Positions 23,710 to 35,145 of a stretch of 64,000 nucleotides of DNA are shown here, one piece after another. A program made the translations under genes and the position numbers. The notes under the pieces are model-generated. The model was not told the DNA's origin and did no database searches. It saw only the letters and a program-made list of their open reading frames with translations. Location: NCBI GenBank assembly GCA_030765045.1, contig CM060963.1:73958617-74022616 (forward strand), written 5' to 3'. Origin of the DNA: Tenodera sinensis (lineage: Eukaryota > Arthropoda > Insecta > Mantodea > Mantidae). The number at the start of each line of letters is the position of its first letter. The stretch's first letter is position 1.

Positions 23710-24440
23710 CTCTCTACTATGTATAGTAAGCAGGGGAAGTAGTTATTGCATTCGACCTAAAATTCGATGTCAAAATTTCACCAGAAATGTGTTTTGAAGC
23801 CCCTGAATAAATAAAAAACATTTTAGAAAATTGTGCGCACGCGTGTATATGTCTGCCTGTCTTAAAAACCAAAGTTGGTCTTTAAGTTTAATATCTTCCA
23901 AGGATGTGACAAATATTTTGAAGAAAATTCCTCCATCCTATACTACCCTTTACATGGAAAATTTTTATTTTCTGACAAATGCTGTAACGATTTTAATTTA
24001 AATACCATATGTTTAAGACATGTGTATGGAAAACTAAATGCACATTTTGAATTATCTGACTATAGGCCATGTAGTCCTGCTTACTTTTGGTGACTTTTAC
24101 ATACCTAATACACGGTAAGAGAAATATAGATCTCGTTAAAGTACACAAGTCATGTGCAAATGCTTTTTTTCCCTTGTGGAGTCAACACTTTTCTCAAATG
24201 GAAAGTCGTTATTTTCGTTTTCACCTCTTGGCTGTGCAAAGAGAATCGGATTTCAAAGCCTTCATATAGCGATCAGCTTTAAAAGATGTGACTATCGCTC
24301 AAGACCTACTCTATTCACATATTCCCCATGCACCTACAGGAAAATTAACAATGATATAATTTCTACAAATGTTATCTTGACTTACATGAAGAAGATAGAA
24401 GAATAAGAGTTTGTGAGACTAGAGAAAATAGAGAGAGAGC
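23710..24440 (-). repeat. Family A, near full length
   Basis: Minus-strand copy: CTCTACTATGTATAGTAAG (terminal block) at the left, then CTAAAATTCGATGTCAAAAT, GAAGCCCCTGAATAAAT, a short GT-rich microsatellite site (23,835-23,860), and the 5' half ending near 24,440. The microsatellite is nearly absent here, showing that its length varies between copies. Confidence 0.8.
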
Positions 24441-24539
24441 AACAATCAGCTTTTTTTTAATCACATAAGTGAAAACACAGGTAATTGTTCCTATCAAAAT
24501 AATTTGTACATAATGTAAAATATAACCCATAACCCTGTG

Positions 24540-24832
24540 GCGCAATAGTTCACACGAGCCAAGGCCTACCGCTGGACCGCTGCATCCCCCAGCTCTGTCC
24601 ACCGCAGGCGTCACGAGTGGGGTGCAGTACTGGGGGTGAGACGTGGTCAGTGTCCCGAGCACTCCCGGCCGGTTATGCGGTCTTCTCAACCAGGGGCCAC
24701 TACTTTTCAATCAAGTAGCTCCTCAATTGGCCCCTCAGGGACATTACGAGGCTGACTGAACCCCGGATTATGTCTCCCAGCGGGGGAAAATCCCCACGCC
24801 GGTACCGCGAATCGAACCCGGGTCCCAGCGCT
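24540..24832 (-). mobile_element. SINE-4, head-truncated
   Basis: About 290 bp matching 11,365-11,650: AGCCAAGGCCTACCG, ACTCCCGGCCGGTTATGCGG, CAAGTAGCTCCTCAATTGG, and the B-box complement ATCGAACCCGGGTCC. The A-box end of the tRNA head is missing. Confidence 0.85.
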
Positions 24833-25125
24833 ACCACCAATTTTTAGGTAACTGATATACAAAAAGGAATTGCAAAAAGGGGGCATATCATGTAAGTGAA
24901 CGAGTGAAGATAGTGATATATTCAAGAACATGCATTGGAAGGAAAATTTCGATTATTACAAATTTCGATTCTTGAAAAGCTTCGATTCTGTCCATCAACA
25001 ACAATAATTGTAAAGCAATGATGTCGATATTAATGTGATATCCTGACAGTAAAACAGAGGGCCATTTCTAATGTATATTGTAGATACACAGTGCGATATT
25101 CCCCTTTCTTGCACTATTTTACTTA

Positions 25126-25140
25126 GACACTGCCCCTGTT
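25126..25140. repeat. Target-site duplication (SINE-2)
   Basis: GACACTGCCCCTGTT, against GACGCTGCCCCTGTT at 25,370-25,384; one mismatch in 15. Confidence 0.9.
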
Positions 25141-25369
25141 GTTGTAGTGTTTAACGCCCACTTTTACTACTACAACACCGCAGGCGGTGACACAGATGAT
25201 ACATGGAATGAAGATGGAGCACCGGTGGAATGAGATGGCGGGGGAAACCGGAGCACCCGCCCTGACGCCGCTTCGTCCACCACGAATACCACATGCGGGT
25301 CCCTGGGATCGAACCCGGGCCGCCTAGGTGGTAGGCGAGCGCGCTAACCGCTCGGCCACGGCGCCGCCT
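25141..25369 (-). mobile_element. SINE-2, tRNA-derived, full length
   Basis: Minus-strand element. The tRNA-like head is at the right (complement of GGATCGAACCCGGG near 25,306-25,319 as B box; CTAACCGCTCGGCCACGGCG at the 5' end). The body carries complements of TCCATCTTCATTCCATGTAT and CCACCTGCGGTG; the 3' end is the complement of GGGCGTTAAACACTAC. Other copies: 31,601-31,800, 34,917-35,145, 35,849-36,087 and a fragment at 16,630. Confidence 0.93.
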
Positions 25370-25389
25370 GACGCTGCCCCTGTTTGTAT

Positions 25390-26360
25390 TTGTAGTGCAT
25401 TAAAGGTTATGCTATTCTACTCCTTTTTATTTATCGTAATGCATATTCATACATTTTCTTACAAGTGGTGATATTTCCTGCTTTTACAGTGGACTCTTCA
25501 TTTTTTTCGGGTGCTAAGGACAGCTTTCGAGAAACAACTACGCAGAAAAGTTAATGGACCACATTGTTGAAGAATTGCAATTCATAACGTGTCTCAGGTG
25601 GTGGAGAGCTTACTCCTCATCTAATGGCCTTTATATGAAGTTTCTCACAAAACCATTAAGTAAAGTTTCTTCAAAGGTAAGTTATATAACGATTTGGGCC
25701 AGTTTCATTATTAATATGGGCTATTTGAGAAAGAGTGCACTTTAGACATTATTACCTGGCTTACCCGACGTTGCACGTTTACTTTATTAAACTATCACAG
25801 CGATGTCAACCCAAGCGCAATTTCGTGACCTCGGCAGTACTCGTGGGCATAAAGCGCTCCGAGATACACTGTTGCACACATAGGTAACTGCAGCGTTAAG
25901 CGAAACAGCAAAACGTGGGTGTACAAAGTTTCAAGTGAAAATGAAGTCCACTCTTTTTATTATCGCGTTTCATTTTGTTTGGTTTAATAGTATGTGGTAA
26001 GTGACACTTATCAGGTCGAGAATGCATTTTGGGAATACGTGATTAGTCAACTACTGTGTACTGCTTAAAAAACAATAAAAAGCAATAATAAATCGTAATT
26101 TCGTTTCCATATTTTATTGGACATTAAGTAAAAATGAATTCTCAATTTGAACAAATGAAAATCTACATCTAAATTATATGGGCAAGGTCTTCTTATCCAC
26201 TCTTTTGTATATTTTATGTGAAAATGCAGGTCCCACCTCAGGATATAGTGAAGAAATAAAAAGACTTGAATCGCTTCTTAGTGTTAACAACGTGTCCAAT
26301 TGCACATTTAATGTTTCAATAAATAAATAATTCATGCGTTTGTATATTTAGCAAAGGATT
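25390..26360. other. Unassigned DNA
   Basis: Nothing recognised; short frames only. Confidence 0.5.
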
Positions 26361-26509
26361 CCTCCAGTGTAATGTCATATAGGACGGTAAATGAATGAAA
26401 TGGGTGAAATTATGTTCAAATGAGTCCGAGGTCCACGGAACTTTAAGTTACCCGACATTCGGACCACACGTAGAGGTTTTAATCTGGAGGTATTTTTATT
26501 TCATGTTAC
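26361..26509 (+). repeat. Long inverted repeat, left arm (149 bp)
   Basis: Runs from CCTCCAGTGTAATGTCATAT to TTATTTCATGTTAC. Its complement is at 26,854-27,002 with about 4 mismatches in 149. Both arms stop sharply at the same points. The 344 bp loop between is AT-rich with no gene. Could fold into a long hairpin RNA if transcribed, or be a foldback transposon; no target duplication is evident. Confidence 0.9.
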
Positions 26510-26853
26510 TTATTTTTAGGTTACTATGCTGTTGGGTGTTACTTCATTTCCTACTGGTACCGTAAGTATTAATGACCAGCTTGAGTCTTGTTGCCATGGG
26601 AATGGATAAATAAATTGCAAATTTAGCTTACACTACTAAATATCAGTTAACAATGATTAAGTTACATATCAAATATTGCAAAAAGTATTCATTTAGATAC
26701 ATTTTGTGATCATAAGGCTTTAATATGAGTTACAATAATAAAGTGATGATTGAAAAACTGATATTCCAAAAACAAAATATTAATACCACAAAAGATAAGG
26801 TATATTTATATAACATTTAACTTTACAATTCAAAAAGGAAACAAATTGCTCCT

Positions 26854-27002
26854 GTAACATGAAATAAAAGTACCTCCAGATTAAAACCTCTACGTGTGGT
26901 CCGAATGTCGGGTAACTTAAAGTTCCATGGACCTCGGACTCAGTTGAACATAATTTCACCCGTTTCATTCATTTACCGTCCTATATGACATTACACTGGA
27001 GG
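26854..27002 (-). repeat. Long inverted repeat, right arm (149 bp)
   Basis: Complement of 26,361-26,509; the differences are single substitutions with no indels. An A-rich run (27,014-27,025) follows 11 bp after the arm. Confidence 0.9.
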
Positions 27003-27025
27003 ACGTTAATTTAAAAAAAAAAAAG

Positions 27026-27930
27026 GAAACTACGTGTGGTCACACTTCGAACTCAATTACTACTTTAGTATGCTTTTCCACCAACATCTTAATATTTCGG
27101 GAAACATTAGTTTCAGAAACAAGTCTCAAGGCAGACATACGGTTATCATCAAACAATTTTGCTCTTAGACAGCACCTTGTCAAATCCAATAAAGACGTAA
27201 TTGTTGGGAGGTGTTTTGCAACAAAGTTACGAATTGTGAATATGTTTGTGGTTCAAGGGCTTGATAAGAATTAACAATATTGGTATCGCTATACTAGAAC
27301 TGAATCACATTATAGGTTCTAATTGACTTTGATCTAGAACATTCTCGGGATTAGTATAAATGAGGCAAGGAAGAGATCCAGTTTAGATTTGAGAGCTTCC
27401 AAACCTGAAAATCTTACAATAAACCGCTGTAAGGGTGCATCCAATATGGCACAATACTTACTAATTTCTATGTAAATGTGGAATGGTTTCGTTTTTTCCA
27501 TGGTATGCACGTTGTACAGGCCGGATTAACACTGTCCAAAGTAGAGCAAACACGCGCTGCTATTATGGGCAGCTTGGTCTGCTGGGTGTTTGTGCGTTTG
27601 CGCTCAAGAACACCTTTGACATCACTAGAATGACGAATTAATTAATTTAATGTGCCTGCCTTCGTTCTCTTTTTGGAATGCAATGATCATGCAGAAGTGT
27701 CGTTACAAATCCACCGTATACATCGCACATCACTCCACCGCGCCTAACCCAGCAATGCTCCAAGATGAAAGAAGGAATTAAGATGAATAACAAAATTGAG
27801 TGTTTTTGTTTACGAACGTTCTTTAACTGTTACAGCTCTTATCGTCCCATTCCATATTGTGCGTGAAATACCGCTTAATGTTGCTCACAGACATTTGGCT
27901 TGATGTTCTTTTACATGTCGCAAAGTTAAA
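27026..27930. other. Unassigned DNA
   Basis: No repeat family or domain recognised. Confidence 0.5.
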
Positions 27931-27934
27931 AGAG

Positions 27935-28075
27935 ACCACCGGCTTTACGTCCCTTCCAAAGGAAGCCAAGATAAGGATTTTTACACCCGAAAAAATCCAT
28001 CACCTTCCACCGGCTTTGAACCTGTGACCTGGAGAACCAGAGACTAGCACGTTACCCCTAGACCAGGAGGACGAC
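27935..28075 (-). mobile_element. SINE-5, tRNA-derived
   Basis: Minus-strand: the right end is the complement of CTGGTCTAGGGGTAACGTGC (A-box region) and the middle is the complement of CACAGGTTCAAAGCCGG (B-box-like). The body reads GGCTTTACGTCCCTTCCAAA on the plus strand. Single copy in this window; no clear target duplication found. Confidence 0.7.
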
Positions 28076-28079
28076 ATGA

Positions 28080-29652
28080 AGAGGAATAAAATTCTTGTTA
28101 GTATACGTATGACATTCCAGCAAGCAACGACGTCTGACTTTATTAAATTAAAAAAATAAATTTTGTTAGTTAAACTGGCCATGTACAAAATTGAAGCTTA
28201 CGTTATTTTTCCACATAACCACTTCTGTTATTTAATTATTTGAAATATCTGTCCAGGAACTTTAGAATTTGTGTTTTAGGCACTACGGCCAAGATGTTAG
28301 GACAAAATTACGGCAATACAAGTACGAGGAATGTTTGGGCAAGAAAATTGGCACTCAGCTGGAGTTGCGCTTCTATCTTCACCACTTTATTGTTTACTTA
28401 TTTCTTCAAATCATCTCTGATTAGTGACGGATGACGAGCCGAGTTTCATCATGCAATTCTTCCCTCTATTGTTGAGCAGTTAATATCGCTCTTTCCTCAT
28501 TTCTTTCGTTTATTACTGTATCACCATACATTTCCTTCAGTTGACAGTAAACTCATGATGCTTTCAACTTCCTATTATTCAAAATCAAATACCTCTCACC
28601 TGAGAATTGCTGGGACTATCACATAATTCATTATGAACAATGATGGAAAGGGTAAAAACTTATTGCGACTGGCATTCAAAAAGCGCTTAGAAAAATGTTC
28701 CAGGAAAGCATTCGAAAAGCCCAATGCATGGTGATAAGCGGCCGTTACTTCCTGGATTACTCTCATACAACCTGCTTCTCTTTTGCCTAAAGTCTTGAGA
28801 GATATTGACAGCGTCGGGTGAGAGTGCCCCGGGACCTGCCGAACACGAGCTTCAGACGATACGGTCACCGTGTTTGGTCTGTAGGTATGCGGTAGAGCTG
28901 GCGCAATTAAAGTCTTTTGCATAGCGACAGTATCCATATGAAGGGTTCCAGTATCTGTCTCGAGGTAGGCAAATCGCACTGAATCAGTGGAGGGGGAGTC
29001 AAGTGTTTGAAAATGCCAGCACTAGCGCGGACTTATTCCTGTTGTTTGTTAATCCTCAGCGTATAAATACGTATATATCTGAAAATTCGGTGAAGAAATT
29101 GGCATAAAAAGTCGTTTATTTTTCTTATAATGGGAAGCATTTGCTTTTACCGTATTTTCAAATACACCGTTTCCTATATGTAAACTCTCTTTTTAGTTAG
29201 CACTTAATGCTATGTTATAGGTGAATAAGGAGATATTACAACTTGAATACTTAATCCCTTTGGAATCGCGATGGCCATTGACACCATTACCCACAAACAA
29301 GATTATGAATCTCGGAATGCTTTGTGGTCAATAAAGAATAAAGCAAGAAACGCAAAGACAGACAAAGTATATCCCCAAAATCCTGAAGCCATCATTCTAA
29401 AGAACAAATAAAAATCATACTGGAATTATTGGCTAGTAAGAGTAACATTTCTAACAAATAGGAAGACAGATAAATAATTACAATAAATTGTTTCCTCAAG
29501 TGTAAAGATAAAGGGACCCCTGTGATAAAGAGACTAGGGGTCTTCCACAGCTTGTGGGAATAGCTCTATGGAAATCATAGGGTTAGGCAGTTCCTGTGAA
29601 TTTTCCTTCTGGAATTAATTGACATAACTTAAAAAAAAAACACCAACTTCTT

Positions 29653-29702
<50 letters not shown>

Positions 29703-31595
29703 ACTTGCCATTCTTGTCCAAAATTACCATTTTCTTCTTCACATCACTAAATTCTTGAGCTCATTTCTGACGTCCTTTGTTTCTTTTCCCCCATCTTGGA
29801 TCCCACATTGTAGTGGCATAAGCCCACCTGTTGATGGTAGTATAATCAATGTGTAATATTTTATGAAACACAAGTTGAAAATTTGCCAGAGAATTTAAAT
29901 CATTTGCAAGCTCTGTGTTAAGGAAAAGCAATTATTATAGTCAGTTAGGTGAGGCCAGTAGAAGTTATAGTCAAATCATGTCGAGACGAAATAAGTTAGT
30001 TCAAACCTTAGTTACCTGGAACACAGTTACGTTCAAATTTGCGTCCAGTAATGAACGTAGGCAAAGATCTTAAAATTACATAGCGGATGGAATATTTAGA
30101 ATTCAGCAAGCCACAGAGTCATAGTTTGTTTCAACTGTAACTTGGAGGGTTAAAATAATATGTTGCATAGTATAATACTTTAGTGGGGCCTTGATGGCTG
30201 CGGAACTTATGCTGACAAAAGACTGCACATTGCCAAAATGTGGACCTTTTGCTGAGAGTCTTACCATCTCACAGAAGTGTTTCACTGTTATCGGTCATTA
30301 AGTCATGAGCAATCCGTAGCACCTAAAGACCACACATGGAACTTTACACAGTCTCTATGGAACTTTCCACTTTATACTAAAGCAACTCACGGAAAATTAC
30401 GCTATTCATTGTTAGTAGAAAGTAGTAATTTTGCATGTAAAATTGTTGATGCGTCAGAAATTACTTATTCTACACCCTTAATAGTCGGCAGCTCGTTTCA
30501 AGTATCTTAGTAAATTACATTACATTTATCAGTTAACTTAACTGGTGTTATATTCTCTCACACCCGTCACGTATTGAGAGAAAAATCCCGCATTTCTACA
30601 GCCGGCAGCAGATTTGCAGAAGACCGATCTATAGATGGCCACTAAAAGTGTCAGACGTAAGGGAGATGCTATCAAGATAAAACTTTAAGATAAGACAAAC
30701 TTTGTTTTTATTTTGTACTTTGAAAGGAAATTTAATGCGTGAACTAAAGGGGTTGAGGTTCATAGACACCCTATTAATTACTTATTTTGATTATGAGGGT
30801 AAATTTTAATCATCCCTGTCTTCCGCTACTTTGCTTCTTTGAACTAAGGAAAGTTATAAAGGTACTCTATCGCTGTATGTAAGGAATAAATTGTTATAAC
30901 ACAGTGCATATTGAAGAAAGGCGGTGTTAATTTAGCTCCCGTTACTGTATTAAACTGAAAGAGTAAAGTAATCTAAGTGTTAATACCGATTAACTTAATG
31001 AGTGATTTTCTTTAAAGTTTTCCATGCAAGGTTTGTTAGAGGCAAACAAGATAATTGGGGAAGGGTAATGTAATGTATTTCATTTTCCTCATTCCCTACT
31101 TCCAAAAGAATCTAAAGGTCGCACATCTTCAGATTCCTTAGCTTAATTGGAATACTAGTACAATAGCAGGAAATAATAAATGCCATCACAAATGTCACCA
31201 AGAAACCAAATACACAGTAGTTCAAAGAGACACACGTTTTATTCGCAATGTTAATAAGGAATCGAGTGAATAATATATTGAAATGGTTCATGCTACTAGA
31301 GTATCACGGTGTTACTTGAGCTAATGTGCGAAATCCTATAGAAGTTATTCTAAACACCGAAGCATGACAATTAATGTAACATTTAAGAGAGGAAAACTGT
31401 TACTTCGTAAGCCAAAAATATTGTATTTAGTTTAACAGTCATAATTTGATACGTTTCATTCGCTCTATTTCTGTCGACTAAAAGTTATGTCATCCCTTAA
31501 TATGTATGTCATAACATTCAAATAGGAAGATATTTTTCTGCGGACTTAAGTTACTCATAAATTTTTTATTAAAGGTAACTGCACATTAAGCGGGG
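28080..31595. other. Long unassigned stretch
   Basis: Contains a 43 bp (TC)n at 29,657-29,699 and a small hairpin GACCCCT/AGGGGTC at 29,515-29,541. A 127-codon minus-strand frame at 28,596-28,979 has no recognisable motif and is not called. No transposon family recognised. Confidence 0.45.
29657..29699. repeat. (TC)n microsatellite
   Basis: Pure dinucleotide run. Confidence 0.95.
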
Positions 31596-31600
31596 ACTAC

Positions 31601-31800
31601 GCTGTAGCCGAGTGGTTAGATCATTCGCTTCTCACCTGGGTTCGATTCCAGGCGACAGCATGTGGACCTTTGGTGCACAAAGCGGCGCAGCGTTGGGTTT
31701 ACGCCGAGTACTCCCGTTTGCGCTGCCATGTTCCATCTTCATTCTATGTCGCCGCCTGCGTTATCGCGTATGTAGTAAAAGCGAGCGTTTAACACTACAA
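31601..31800 (+). mobile_element. SINE-2, slightly shortened
   Basis: A box GTAGCCGAGTGGTTAGA (31,604-31,620), B box GGTTCGATTCC (31,639-31,649), then TTTGGTGCACAAAGCGGCGC, and the 3' end GCGAGCGTTTAACACTACAA. The middle lacks a short block present at 34.9 kb. The open frame across it is incidental. Confidence 0.88.
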
Positions 31801-31804
31801 AAAG

Positions 31805-32480
31805 AATTAGGCGGTATTATTTATTGTATTTATGATACAGGAAGTACAATACAGCTGCTTATTAACCAATTTATATTTTGATTAATTGTAATTATTATCT
31901 TAAGCGGTAGGTACGGCCAAAGTTTCCAAGAAATAAAATTTTGAAATGTTATGGTATTGGATGCAGCAAATATTTAAGCGCATTTTTGAGAATAATGATT
32001 TAAATATCTTAATCAGCTTCGGAGCATGGATTATATGCTTCAACAAGGCCCACATTCTTATGGTTTGCAGATTAAACAAGTAATTTAGAAAGAAAATGAC
32101 ACCGGCTCTCCTAAAAGTACTGTTTTGGGGCGTTGGGAATTCAAGGAATGTTTAAGTGTGCATTTTTGGTGAATCACGGTATCAAAAGTGACATGTAGTA
32201 GTTCCCGTACTTACTATAGGTGATCAGAAGTTAAATCATATAAGACTCTTTATAGATGGCAGTTCATATTGGCAAAACATATAAAGATTGCGAGAGTACT
32301 TTGAAAACGCTATTGCTTTTTCTTGTTTTGTTCCGTGCAGAACTTTCAGTGTCATTTGGCTTACAATTTGGTTTAAATAGATGTAGGTATAAATGTTATA
32401 TTCAAAATGCAGACAGCTTCACAATCTACTCACTGATAATTACTCATATATCTTAGGCTATCCTACATTGATAAAACTCA
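31805..32480. other. Unassigned AT-rich DNA
   Basis: Nothing recognised. Confidence 0.5.
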
Positions 32481-32489
32481 CTAACACCA

Positions 32490-32546
32490 TGCTAGAGGAA
32501 ATAAAAAAATAAAAATATTTTCATTTCAAGGATAGTTTCCGGCGTG

Positions 32547-32582
<36 letters not shown>

Positions 32583-32760
32583 CCAAATCTTCACCTAGTA
32601 GGCTTAAAGAGATTTAAAAGCAAGTATGAAACATTGAATGTATTTCTGTTTTCGTTTTGAGTAATGCTGTTCATAGACAGACACCACAGAGAGAGAGAGA
32701 GAGGGAGAGAGAGAGGGAGAGAGAGAGGGAGAGAGAGAACTTTTTCAGTTTCGTGTTGAA
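32490..32760 (+). repeat. Family A, 3' central fragment with (GA)n
   Basis: AAGGATAGTTTCCGGCGTGGGG, a poly(T) (32,551-32,582), TTTTCGTTTTGAGTAATGCTG, CAGACAGAC, then (GA)n at 32,687-32,739 and AACTTTTTCAG. Block order matches family A, but the microsatellite is GA instead of CA and the 3' end is missing. Confidence 0.7.
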
Positions 32761-32935
32761 GGAAATGTTCTGTTACTTTGGGTTATTGGGCAAGCTCTAG
32801 GTTGGCAGATTAATGACTTCACGAATTGAGTCTATTGGTATGTTAATTTTAAGTAATGTTAGAATTAAGGATTTCTGTAATAACACCCGTTGATAACTAT
32901 TCTAAAATATTACACAACTATGTGTAAAAGATAGA

Positions 32936-33098
32936 CAGGAAAGAAGAAAGGAACAAAGAAACACAAACAAATAAAGAAAAGAACGAAAGAAAACAACAAA
33001 AGAAAAGAACGAAGGAAAGAAGCGAAAGAAAAATGAAATAAAGAAAAGAACGAAAGAAACAAACAAAGGATACTAGGAAGCAAGAAGGAAGGAAAGCT
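32936..33098. repeat. Purine-rich low-complexity tract
   Basis: About 160 bp of imperfect (GAAA)n/(AAAGAACG)n-type sequence on the plus strand. Confidence 0.8.
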
Positions 33099-33220
33099 AA
33101 CTCTGTGACGTATAACTTAATGCAAGCTTCAGTAAGGATACAAAAGATATATGGTGTCCTTATTTAAGGTTATAAACGCAAACTTTCAATAAGCCACCTG
33201 TCATATCCCTTCTTTGTCAG

Positions 33221-33516
33221 AAGAGGACAGGTTTTTGGATCATGGAATGGGATCTGAAACTAAACCTTATAAATATATATGGAAAGAATGGAAACGTCTA
33301 GCACTTCCTTCAAGCGGCACATCTTATGAACCTTTTCTAAAGTTATTCTTAGCATTGTTGTATTTCTCAATTGGCATATTAGTTACCAAGTTTCCAAGTT
33401 TGAAATTACCTTTGAAAGATAGTGTAATAACGTTAATTGCGCATGGAGAAAAAATAATTGCAGGACAGGTTTTTGTGCTATTAGTAGAGAGTAATAGAGC
33501 AATTATTACAAAATGA
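33221..33516 (+). CDS. Possible terminal exon of an unknown protein (weak)
   Basis: An open frame of about 98 codons that follows a good acceptor-like sequence (ATCCCTTCTTTGTCAG, ending at 33,220) and runs to TGA at 33,514-33,516. It translates to EDRFLDHGMGSETKPYKYIW, then KEWKRLALPSSGTSYEPFLK, a hydrophobic stretch LFLALLYFSIGILVTKF that could be one membrane segment, and ends in ESNRAIITK. Composition is less biased than other frames here and no repeat family overlaps it. I do not recognise the protein. There is no poly(A) signal assignment and no upstream exon in view; an antisense frame (33,324-33,671) is also open, so chance is a real alternative. Confidence 0.25.
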
Positions 33517-33519
33517 CAT

Positions 33520-33940
33520 TTAATCCTAGCGTTTGGCTGGTTTTGCTCCAGAGTGAGATACCTGACCTCGTGTACTCGAATAACGGTCAATGGGAATTTG
33601 ATATACGTGGCAACAAACAAAACTTTCTCCATTTGATCAGCTTCTGGGTGATCGGTTTGCGATGACGTCATGCTCCAACCAACTCCCTTTAATTTCCTGT
33701 GCAGCCGTCAGATCTCGCTGAGCGTACTTCCGGGGACTGGTAAATAATTCATACGAGTCAGAATAACAGCTGGGTCCGGAAAGATGCTTCCAACTCCTGT
33801 ACATATGTAACTTCCAATTGATCGACCCAGTGTGTCCTGAACCTCCAAATACCACAGAGAACGTGCAAAGGAAAATGAAGGGTGAGTAAATAATAAAAGA
33901 ATGCAGGTGTACACGAAAAATGAATAAATATATTTGTTTG
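33520..33940. other. Unassigned DNA with overlapping minus-strand frames
   Basis: Minus-strand frames at 33,637-33,855 and 33,708-33,914 overlap in different phases. Neither shows a motif I recognise. Confidence 0.4.
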
Positions 33941-33944
33941 AGAG

Positions 33945-34245
33945 GTAGAACCGGAACTCAGAAACTCAATGCCACACCCGGAATTTGAACCACAGAGCCT
34001 CTGCTTACCAGGCGGGTACTCTAACCATTAAGCTACTGTGACAACCTGCCAGAAACATTGAATTCTCCAGTAGAGTCATATTTCTCCCGGTAAACCGTAA
34101 TGGCAGTCTCACATCAGAGACAACCGATTGGCCACTTACTATTGTAAGTACTTCCGATTCTACCTCTCAAAAATTGCCCACACACGGTTTGTGAGTTTAA
34201 CAACACTAACAGTGGGTTCTTGGCATAAATAAATAATAAATGTAT
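33945..34245. mobile_element. SINE-3, rearranged with inverted 5' part
   Basis: The left portion (33,945-34,050) is the tRNA-like head on the minus strand: complement of TTAATGGTTAGAGTACCCGC and of GTGGTTCAAATTCC. The right portion (from 34,141) is the SINE-3 tail on the plus strand: TCTACCTCTCAAAAATTGCC, CACACACGGTTTGTGAG, (AAATA)n. The block CTACCTCTCAA occurs in both, once per orientation. Flanks AAATATATTTGTTT (left) and AAATGTATTTGTTT (right) may be a target duplication. This resembles twin-priming inversion known for LINE-mediated insertions. Confidence 0.65.
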
Positions 34246-34901
34246 TTGTTTCAGTTCTAATCTGTAACGATTACTCTTCGAAATTATACATGATTCTAAT
34301 AGATGGTATGAGCTCTGGTGGAATAAAAACATTCGGAAGAGTCATCTTATGAACACAATTTGAGATATGTAGCAAATAAGTTACGATGTCATACATATCA
34401 TAATGGTAAGTTGAATGAGCGGTTCCAATTTGGTAGATATCATTTCCGTCATTGCTCTGTTTCTTTACATATATACTTGCCTCCTCAAGCAATTTGGCAC
34501 ATGTAGATCTGCCAACATAGAACCAAAAAACAACGCCATTGGAAAACTCACTTGGACAGAATTTCTTTTTATACTCTATCACACTAAAGCTACATATTGT
34601 GACAAATGATAAAATGCAGTGCAGTTATTTTTCTATCACTTGTTTTGTCCTAATCTTCTGCACACATTTCTCTTTTAGTGATGTTCCACATCTTCAGCCT
34701 TTCGTGATGTTACAACCCACAATTGTTCTCTTCTTGTAGCCTCAACTCAGTCCTTTAACTGTCTCTCTTCCCTTTCGTCACACGGACCTTTCGCGAAATT
34801 CTTCAAACTTGCCGGCAATGACGTAGCCAGATCATTCTCGAAAACTGGAGAAAACCCCTTTTGGTTATTCTGTTCGACTGTTGTTAGTCACGTATACACA
34901 A

Positions 34902-34911
34902 ACACTCGCGC
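34902..34911. repeat. Target-site duplication (SINE-2 in LTR E)
   Basis: ACACTCGCGC, repeated at 35,146-35,155. Confidence 0.8.
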
Positions 34912-35145
34912 ATAGGCCGCACCGTAGCCGAGTGGTTAGACCATTCACTTCCCACCAAAGCAGCCGGGGTTCAATCCCAAGCGGGATTTGTGGTGGACGA
35001 AGAAGCGCTGGGGCGGGTTTCCTCCGAGTTTTTCGGTTTCCCCGTCGTCTCATTCCACCGGTGCTCCATCTTCATTCCATGTATCTCAGTGTCACCACCT
35101 GCGGTGCCGTAGTAGTAAAAGCGGGCGTTACACACTACAAAAAAT
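34912..35145 (+). mobile_element. SINE-2, full length, inside LTR E
   Basis: A box GTAGCCGAGTGGTTAGACC (34,924-34,942), B box GGTTCAATCCC (34,969-34,979), body TTTCCTCCGAGTTTTTCGG, TCCATCTTCATTCCATGTAT, 3' end AGCGGGCGTTACACACTAC with a short A-rich tail. Confidence 0.92.

Noticed and set aside
28596..28979. 127-codon minus-strand frame
   Set aside because: No recognisable domain and no exon signals I could defend.
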